A stretch of 64,000 nucleotides of DNA from Leuctra nigra. Lineage: Eukaryota > Arthropoda > Insecta > Plecoptera > Leuctridae. Of the stretch, positions 55,899 to 64,000 are shown one piece after another (the stretch's first letter is position 1; every line of letters starts with the position of its first letter). Under the pieces are notes generated by a model. That model did no database searches, was not told the origin of the DNA, and worked only from the letters and a program-made list of their open reading frames with translations. A program made the translations under genes and the position numbers. The stretch covers positions 3,472,001-3,536,000 of the forward strand of contig OW203771.1 of assembly GCA_934045905.1 (NCBI GenBank), given 5' to 3'.

Positions 55899-58100
55899 CT
55901 AGCAATCTCCCTCCTTGTCTTTCTCATCATACTTGTTATCTGCTAACTTAGTTTTCATCACCATGCACTCTGCGTCGTCTTGGTTGCACTTGGCTGAAAC
56001 CCAAAGTTCTGACTGAGAAACAAAGTCACTGCCAAGAAAGCTCTTTTGAGTAATCAAGGGTTTGTTTACATTAGCAAGGTAGCAAGATGAGAGAATACTT
56101 CACACATTTAGGCTCAGTGCAATGCAAAAAAATAATATTCACTTTCAGGCCATTTTGAGTGGGAGCCATTTCCAAAAATACAATATGTAATGGAACTAAT
56201 TTAAATTTAAAAATGTCATTACATCGATTATTCATATTGTACCTACGTAACTGTGACTCCATTTTCCAATTTGATTTACCGTCATTCACACCTTAATTTT
56301 ATAATTGTAAAGTAATCTACAATTATTTCTTACAATTGACTCTCCGAGCTTAACATTTCTTATCTTTAAAGCGATGACCGCATTCTCAAAATGGTTGGTT
56401 AGACGGTTTTAATCACTTACCTCTGTCATTGTAGTGATGTTTATATCTGTTTCTAGCGCAGTACACCGCTCCAGATGTCATCATAACGGCTATGGCAACG
56501 ATCAACGCCGTCTGCATGTAGAATATCTTCTTCATGAGCTGTATCGAGCAGTCTTGGTCAGCCTTCACATCGAATGTACGTCCTGTTAAACATATCAATT
56601 TGACAATTAGCACGAGGTGATAGGATTTGGGAAGTGCGAGGTGTCAAGAGAAGTTTTCTATACAACTCTAATTGTGTACGAGCTTTATGAATGTGAAAAT
56701 TTCTCAAACTTCTGGTATTAGTTCTTGGATTCAAATGTAAGCACTTACTCTCGGGATAAATTTTCTCCACATCTGACATCGAGATTATTGTAATCGTTTC
56801 AGTTGTTTGGGCTGAAACATTTTCCCGCATAAATGATGTCGCAGATGAGATGTTTCCTTCAACTGTTGACTCAAATGTAAGCTCAGGTGATGACGTTGAT
56901 GTGATGGTCTCATCATCTGTTGACGGTTCTGTTGCAGTTGCTACTGTAGTTGATGTAGTCGTTGTAGTCGGTGTAGTCGTTGTAGTCGGTGTAGTTGTAG
57001 TTGAAGTAGTTGTGGAAGCGGAAGTCGATGTAGTTTCTTCAACGGTTGTTGCGGCAAGGTGAACACCACGGAACGTCTCTTCGGGTTTCTCCATCCAATA
57101 TGCGAGGCTTCACAAGTCAGCGTCTTCCCGTCATCCTCAGCTCTAACTCGCCGACTCAATGTCTGCGACCTTCCAGTGGAATCCCAGCTCCAGATCCAGC
57201 GATCATCCTGGACCTCTCTTACGTCACCATCTCGTAGCAAATCATCTCCAAGATACCAAGTTACATTCGCTGGAGGTCGCGATTCCGAGACGCTGCAAGT
57301 TGCTTCCATTTCTTCGCCAACTTCGTAATTCCTGTCCGGAAACTGAAGAGTCACGGAAGATGGAGGTTCTGCAGAAATTCACAAAACTTAACAGTCAATT
57401 ACCTGAGTGAAAAATAACAGAAGACTGGAAAAAGTGTCATTCAAATCGGATAGTCTTAAAAAAATATTTCGGAGACATTGAGTACTAATGTAAATTTATT
57501 ACCAGTAGGTTTGCCTCTGTTTGATGTTGACTGACTTGCTGACTGGACTCTCGAAATCTTTAGACTTCTTGTGGTGAAGGTGGCGGGAGGTTCAAGCAAA
57601 AATATCAAAAACATTATAAAAAATGTTTAGAAGAAATGAGAGTTGTATGTTGTCAATACAAGAAGAGGATATTATTTTAATGTTGTGCATATATTACTAA
57701 TGTCATGGGATTTTGATTCTCTTGCTTGAACCTCCGTTCCCCCTTACCCCCAGAAGCCTGAATATGCAGATAAACCAATCGGCGAAACATCTCTGTCAAA
57801 TCCCACGACACAGAGCTTAAACTTTACAATGTGCAGCATAATCTTGAGCAATTAATTACTTACTAATAGCCACTACGTTTGTTCCCACCCTGTAGACATC
57901 AGAGCCGCACCATATCACCACTCTACTGTTAACTTCTGTGACTTGTCTAGTGTTCCGGCAGTAATGTCGGATGTCTTTCCACTTCTCCACAGTCCCACTC
58001 CGGAAAGCGCAACCGCCGGAGTATGTTGTGGAACACGTGACACTTACTTCTGACCCAAGTGGAGCGAACATCGCTTCCTCAGGCTGGATTACCAGATCAT
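55899..58100 (-). pseudogene. IgSF membrane protein gene 3 (right), frameshifted and 5'-incomplete
   Basis: Exons: 58100-57864 (domain 2, APLGSEVSVTCSTTYSGGCA...EKWKDIRHYCRN...IWCGSD), 57368-56749 (domain 3 plus Thr-rich stalk), 56582-56421 (span TALIVAIAVMMTSGAVYCA), 55993-55899 (tail ending DKEGDC). In the stalk exon one base is missing near 57064: gene 2 has GAACGACCACGG where this copy has GAACACCACGG. The frame therefore leaves RRSVV and continues out of frame until a stop near 56941. Exon length is 620 instead of a phase-preserving 621. Domain 1 and signal exons were not found up to 64000. It is either a decaying copy or a sequencing slip; the tail matches gene 2, not gene 1. Confidence 0.72.
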
Positions 58101-58207
58101 CTGTATACTCTGAAATAGAGAGGATGTCCCGAGCATAAGCAGCACTTCAGCAACTTCGATGATGTACAATGCAATATTTTTCAATATAATCCTATCTTGT
58201 GTTAGTA

Positions 58208-58580
58208 GGTACGACCCCATAAAAAACACTCCGTGTAAAAATACCAGCCAAGTCTCTTCAACTAAAAAAATAGAAGAAATCGAAAAATTCAGCACTGAAA
58301 AGTAGTGATATCAAAAAATTGGCCAAGTCAAAACTTTTTAAAAAATACTTTGCGCATCGTGCATATAAATAGTATAGAAGTAGGCAGGAAATGGAATGTA
58401 CTCATCTATACATACATGTCCTAAAAAAACGATGCGCCAAGTATTTTTTAAAAAGTTTTGACTTGGCCAATTTTTTGATATCACTACTTTTCAGTGCTGC
58501 ATTTTTCGATTTCTTCTAGTTTTTTTTAGTTGAAGAGACTTGGCTGGTATTTTTACACGGAGTGTTTTTTTATGGGGAGA
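58208..58580. mobile_element. Foldback element with AACACTCCGTGTAAAAATAC arms
   Basis: CCCCATAAAAAACACTCCGT, CAGCCAAGTCTCTTCAACTA and AGTGATATCAAAAAATTGGC occur at the left and in reverse complement at the right, centre near 58395. A half copy is at 44268-44425. Confidence 0.78.
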
Positions 58581-58734
58581 TCACTCCTTTTTTCAGTTTA
58601 TTTTTACAGCCTGTAACATTATATTGTGGCATCAAAGACTATTATTCCTTTAAAAAATTACGCCTTTGTGATTTGGTTGCTAAGGAAAGTTGTGCTTGTT
58701 GCTATGTAAATGCTATAAATAATATGCTATGAAG

Positions 58735-60010
58735 TATAGCGAAAGTTTGGTTCCAATCGGTCCAGCCGTTCTCGAGTTATGGCATCACTTCCGGTTTTCA
58801 AAATGGCGGCTGGCGTCAGTGCCACCTAAATATATTGAATATATTGTTATAAAAGATGATTTTAGTCTGATTTTTCATTTTTATGACATCATTTCCGGTT
58901 TCGGTAATAGTACATTTCTATGCAGACTATTGATATTTTATATAGATGACCGTCCGAATCGTTTGGCGCTAGTTTCGTCCCGATCGGTCCATCCGTTTTT
59001 TACATATGACGTCACTTCCGGTTTCAAAATGGCGGCAAAAAAAATTGTAGAGCAAGGTATCATCAGACGCCAAAAGTGCACATGTGATAAAATTTTCAGG
59101 TCGATCGGTTTAGCCGTTTAGGCTGTGGCGGTGATAGCGACGCTTCGTGATATCATCATCATCAGATAGGTTTTAAAAGGGGTGTAATTTCACTGTTTTC
59201 ACGGCTTTCTAGCTCGCAAATGGTAACATAGGTATCTGATGTTACCTAATTTGGTATATGGGGTGGGGTGGGCATAGCTCGAAATTAAGATATTTTGCAA
59301 CAATGTGATATTTTCGGATTTTAAGATCCAGTAGGCCGAAAATGCTATGTTGTTGCTTACAGTAAAAGTGTTTGGTCTGCTCCTTAGTTTATTAGGCAGT
59401 AACAGTATTTTGAGTGAGTGTGAGTGTACAGTACGACTTGGCTGGGTGGAGCGACCGCTCCACTAGATATCTAGTGGAGCGGTCGCTCCACCCAGCCAAG
59501 TCGTACTATACACTCACACTCACTCAACATACCGTAAATGCCTAATAAACTGAGGAGCAGACCAAACACTTTTACTGTAAGCAACAACATGGCATTTTCG
59601 GCCTACTGGATCTCAAAATTGGGAAATCTCACATTGTTGCGAAATAACTTAATTTCGAGCTATGGCCCACCTGACAACATATACTAAATTTGGGAACAAT
59701 AGGTAATGCCATTTGTGGGCTAGAGGGCCGTGAAAACAGTGAAATTACAGCCCTTTTAAAACCTATCTTCATCTGATGATGATATCACGAAACACCGCTG
59801 TCACCGCCACAGCCTAAACGGCTTAACCGATCGACTTGAAATTTTTACCACATGTGCACTTTTGGCGTCCGAGGTGCCTTTTTATAAAACCAACCGGAAG
59901 GCGCCATTTTGAAACCGGAAGTGACGTCATATCTCGAAAACGACTACACCGATCGGAATAAAACTATCGCCAAATGATTATTACCTACAATTAGGGATGG
60001 CACTTTTAGA
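58735..60010. mobile_element. Large foldback element (about 1.3 kb) with near-perfect centre
   Basis: The centre of symmetry is between 59468 and 59469 (CACTAGATATCTAGTG). About 60 bp each side are almost perfect, including GAGTGTACAGTACGACTTGG and CTGGGTGGAGCGACCGCTCC. Homology continues outwards through GTTGTTGCTTACAGTAAAAG, TAGCCGTTTAGGCTGTGGCG and GACGTCACTTCCGGTTTCAA. The left arm holds tandem units each with ATCGGTCCA(G/T)CCGTT, then CACTTCCGGTTT(T)CAAAATGGCGGC. Non-coding. Confidence 0.8.
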
Positions 60011-60620
60011 CTGGACAAGAAACTAAAAAAACATAACTTTTTGGCCCGACGTGTTAAAAGCTGCCAACAAAGGGATTATTATAGATTTTTACACGCTGAA
60101 TCCGAAAAACATTGTTGGCAGTCTCCATTTTTACTATTTTACCCTTAAATCTCATTAAGGGTTGATTTCGGTAGCCCAAAAGAAATTTAATCACAGAATC
60201 CACAATATGTACTCTAGAAAGAAGTTAAAAAAATTGAAATATTCAGCAAAGGCTAATTAATGAAATGGCTACTTCAAAAATGCGACTACATTTATTACTG
60301 AGGTCGAAATCAGGGTGCAAGAATGAACAAGCGGCAGGAAAAATTATTGCATCCATTTGTGCAAGGCCGTATATCGAAAACTACTGAACGTAAAATAAAT
60401 AAGAAAAATGCATGTGTAACCTCAATGCTTGTTGAATGCAATGAAGTTTTCATACAGAGAATTGTGCGAATATTTTGATCACAATAAATTCGGAAAGACA
60501 AGTGAACGGATATCGCAGCAGCGCCTAGCGGTGCCGCCTGTGAGTAACGCGCTCCGCTGATTGGTCGGCTGTCTGAAGGTCACAATCACGTGCTAGAGAG
60601 TTCAGTGGCGGGTTGGCAAT

Positions 60621-61586
60621 TAACCACTAGAACGCTCCGCCTCCTGATACGTCACGAGTCACGTGACCCAAGTGGCGGGAACATGGTTGTGGGCCAGCTC
60701 GTCGCCGCGCGCCATTAGAACACATAGGGAAGTCAGTTCGGTTGATTCAAAAATCGTATTTCAGTGGCGAAAATGGTACCGAAATGTGTTGTGTCGGGGT
60801 GTAACATCAGCACAAAAGTTCCCTGAATAACATTTCTTAGATTTTCTAGTAACATTGCTGTGAGAAAAGAGAGAATTATAAGAATTCGATTGAACGAACG
60901 GCTGTTTGCTGTGTTGGCAAAGCGACCGTGTTTTATTTGCTTGTTTAATTCCCTATACATGTACATAATTCCCTAACTTGACTCATTTGATCATCCTGCT
61001 ATATAGGTGATTACCAAGTGCAATGCCTTCATACCTTCATACCTAGACGAAAATATTTACTTACTTCTAGTTTAGACCTACAAGAGTAAAAAATACCACC
61101 AACAAACTGTTTGTAGGTAAGTGGGTGGGTATAGGTAGGTATGTAGAAATAATCAACAAACCGTCAATAAATCCGTGAATAATAAACATCCGTAATAAAA
61201 ATAACGTTCACCAGTGAATTATTCCTATTTAGTATAGGTACCTATAGATTGCTTACATAAATGTAGAGAGTAAGAAATATTCAGCTTCCCGCGCTAGCAA
61301 AAGCCAGGAATCAACACATTTGTCTGAAGTCCATATCTCGGTATAATATCCACTCACCAACAAACTATAACATTCTTTGAGTAGCCAATGGCCTTCCTAC
61401 TTGCCTACATACTTCATAAAATAACTTTGATTAAAACAATATAACTTTTTTAACGATTTTATCCACGTAAGTTGCTGCAGGAATCTTACGGCATCCTTGT
61501 TGGCCGGCAGAACTTGGGCCACGACAAAGCTGCCCCCTAGCGGCTGAGACGCGAACAAAAGTTAACTCCGCCCCGTTCTAGTGGTC
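60621..61586. mobile_element. TIR element with CCACTAGAACG ends and a THAP-like remnant
   Basis: Inverted 11-bp tips CCACTAGAACG (60624-60634) and CGTTCTAGTGG (61574-61584). A possible direct repeat CAATT flanks them. Inside, ATG at 60773 opens 17 codons reading MVPKCVVSGCNISTKVP, then TGA. The M-V-x-x-C-x4-C pattern is the start of a THAP zinc finger, as in P-type and Kolobok transposases. The rest of a transposase is absent. Confidence 0.45.
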
Positions 61587-62537
61587 AATTCATTTACCAG
61601 GAAACCAAGTTAATTCTTGTTTATTGGAATATTTACTTAAGGATGAACCATCGCTTTGAATGACTATATTCATATCATGAGATAAATTAATTCAGAAAAC
61701 TCATGTTTAAGCTTTAAAACATAGTTTTATAATGTAATATGTTGAGAATAATACGATATGAGATGATGATAATTTTTTTAACAAAGTTTTCGTAAAATAA
61801 TTTTGTTAAGAATACAGCAGGGGTTTTGACTAGTTCAGTTGTCCCATGTTAAATGCCCATATATCAAGATTTTCAAACATTTAAATGCCATTATCTCAGA
61901 ATTTAAGACGGTGACAAGAGTATTTTAAGTTTTCAATGCATTCAGTATTAGTCGAAGAATATTTCATTAGTTTTCTGTTGAATTTGTTGGTGCGGATTAA
62001 AAATAATTTAGAATAATGTAGGAAATTAATTCGTTCCCCCATAAGAGCCATGTAAAAATCTCGAACTTTGAAAACGTTTTACACAAAAGTTAGGTCGGTA
62101 AGGTATACATTTTTTGATCTTATGTTGTAGATAATACTATTAGGAACAAAATAATATGGTTTTGCAAAAAATTGTTGGTAGATGACCTGGTGATGGTTCA
62201 TCCTTAAAGAATGTCGGTACCTAGGTATTCTTTGGAACAATTAGTTACATTCTAGATAAATTATTAATTAAAACATATACCCACAGGTAAATCTTAATTT
62301 ACAAAGGAACCATATTGATTCAATCATTACTTTTCTGCTACACACTACACACTATCATCTTCATCTTGATCTTGATCTAATACATTGGCACACGATCCGT
62401 GAAATGCAACTTTGATTTGCGGTTACTATACAATACAAATGATTGCAAAATATTACCTATAAATCTTATTCTATGTACAATAATTGAATAGGAACCATAT
62501 TGTTTCAATCAATACTTTCGGTTCTACACACTACATA

Positions 62538-63360
62538 CTAGGAAAACGCTCAGTGTAACGCGTTGGTGAGCGAGCACGTGGACGTGCAAATTCTCGAACA
62601 GGAAATGCGTACACAATCACAGAAAACATATACATCCATATTGAATTGAAATATGATCACACAATCAACACAACATATTATGCTTTTCATTGAAACTTGA
62701 AAATAACATCTAAGCATCCTGGTATAAATATAGCAAATCAGATGCAATTCAACTGGCACTGGAAAACATTCATTTTGATACTTCATTACTGACAGATATG
62801 AAAAATGTTAATAAGTTCCTACGTTCTTAACTGATTGGGATGAAATTTTGTAAAATAAGAGACAATGTTGGTCTTAATAATTATGCAAAATATGAGTTTG
62901 ATCTGAAATATCGAAGACCGTTTTCATTTTTCAGCCTATCAGGAGATATTTATTTAAATTTTAACCAATGAATGGATTTCAAAAAAATTATGGTCTTCAA
63001 ACAGAGAAGGTTGTCTCTACATGTGTGCAAAATTTCAGCTCGATCAAAGAAAAACTCTGACCTGTATAGCCAAAATATGAGTTTGATCAGAATTATCGAA
63101 GACCGTTTTCATTTTTCAGCCTATCGGGAGATATTTATTTAAATTTTAACCAATGAATGGATTTAAAAAAAATTTGAGCCTGCAAACAGAGAAGGTTGGT
63201 TTTACATGTGTGCAAAATTTCAGATCGATAGGTGAAACGGTGCGACCTGTGTATCGTCTATTAACAGACAAAAACAAAAACAAAAAAAAATACAAAAAAA
63301 ACAAAAAACAGAGGTCCGTGCCAAAAGAGCCAATAGGAGACGCTCGCTTCGCTCGCTCAA
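62538..63360 (-). mobile_element. Helitron/Helentron-like element (copy 13)
   Basis: CTAGGAAAACGCTCAGTGTA at the left after A; GACGCTCGCTTCGCTCGCTC then AA at the right. Very close to copies 7 and 8, including ACATATACATCCATATTGAA and TGGCACTGGAAAACATTCAT. Confidence 0.65.
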
Positions 63361-63525
63361 CTATCATCTTCATCTTGATCAAATACATTGGCGTAGCTCA
63401 CTTACTAGCCATACCATAGCGTTATTGCTCCCATTGTTGCTGGAAACGATCAATTATTTCTCTTCACTTCTCTTCGAAAATATACCAAGCACTTTAAGTG
63501 ATATTTTGCCTCAAGAGCAATAAGG

Positions 63526-63988
63526 TCAATTGTAGGTACCACTTAACCTTACTCCAATTGACCGGTGGTGTTTTGCGTCTTCCAAAATACTATTGCTCAT
63601 AGATTTTGTTTCAACATTTATTAGTTTTTCGTTTTTCAATTCGGTTCTACAAAACATGCAGTGCTTTGCTGAAAATCTGGACTCTCCACTACTTCTACCC
63701 CTCTTGCTCCCAGAAAACGAACTAGCTGAGGTGCTGTGGTATGAATCAGAGGAGGGCATAGTAGGTGGAACAGATAATGACCTGCTTATTTTCTTACTTG
63801 TTGAGACGAGGCGATGGATGTTTGTAAGAGTAGCATCCTCTGTGCCAATGGATTGTCTCTGACAGAACATTTTTAATTTTAACAAACTGGGGAGAATATT
63901 TGATATCATGAACTGCCTCTCTAAGTTGGAGACAATCTCTAACTATCTCTCTACCCTTTTCAGAAACATTTTGCATGTCTTCTTGCAT
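63526..63988 (-). pseudogene. Transposon-type protein fragment with a frameshift, running to the window edge
   Basis: One minus-strand frame reads ...NVLSETIHWHRGCYSYKHP and stops. An overlapping frame continues TNIHRLVSTSKKISRSLS, a Ser-rich stretch, then KHCMFCRTELKN and SILEDAKHHR. The H-x3-CY pattern followed later by C-x2-C is common in uncharacterised zinc-binding proteins associated with insect transposons (from memory). The jump near 63827-63835 implies a small indel. The 5' part would extend beyond 64000. Confidence 0.4.
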
Positions 63989-64000
63989 TGTTGCAGAATA

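Overview
The window reads as arthropod, probably insect, nuclear DNA. It is AT-rich, genes are split by GT-AG introns, and intergenic and intronic space is packed with non-autonomous transposons. Nothing is prokaryotic. The organism call is inference from insect-like SAR1 and HIBCH proteins and the repeat style. All exon joins below were made by eye from reading frame, splice dinucleotides and intron phase. Family assignments are from memory of the families, not from a search.

Layout. 99-452: a coding exon of an unrecognised gene. 1543-4698: the last two coding exons of a SAR1 GTPase (+). 7351-9562: a complete three-exon mitochondrial 3-hydroxyisobutyryl-CoA hydrolase (HIBCH, -), whose first coding exon holds only the ATG. 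12330-37472: a 25-kb gene for a CFAP96 (C4orf47)-like ciliary protein (+), six coding exons. 38804-58100: three head-to-tail paralogues on the minus strand encoding immunoglobulin-superfamily type I membrane proteins with Thr-rich stalks. The right edge (63.5-64 kb) has a broken transposon-type ORF.

The most striking locus is the CFAP96-like gene. Two of its exons have each been amplified together with their own 3' splice site: exon 2 as ten copies of a ~154-bp unit, exon 4 as 67 copies of a 134-bp unit (9 kb). Only the last copy of each array continues into the rest of the exon. Exon 3 is split by a 5.2-kb terminal-inverted-repeat element with a 2-bp target duplication. The right end of that element looks like a splice acceptor, and an in-frame splice removing most of it can be drawn.

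In the immunoglobulin cluster the middle gene (47.2-53.6 kb) is intact. The left gene (38.8-45.8 kb) has an in-frame TGA where its paralogues have Trp. The right gene (55.9-58.1 kb) has a one-base deletion and no visible 5' exons.

Mobile DNA includes: at least 13 copies or fragments of a Helitron/Helentron-like family (CTAG|T terminus); a two-member TIR family with ends CCCnnCAAACACTGGG; three TIR elements flanked by TTAA; several foldback elements, one about 1.3 kb; two MITE pairs; a TIR element with a 17-codon THAP-like start; and a SINE-like repeat carrying a nested MITE.
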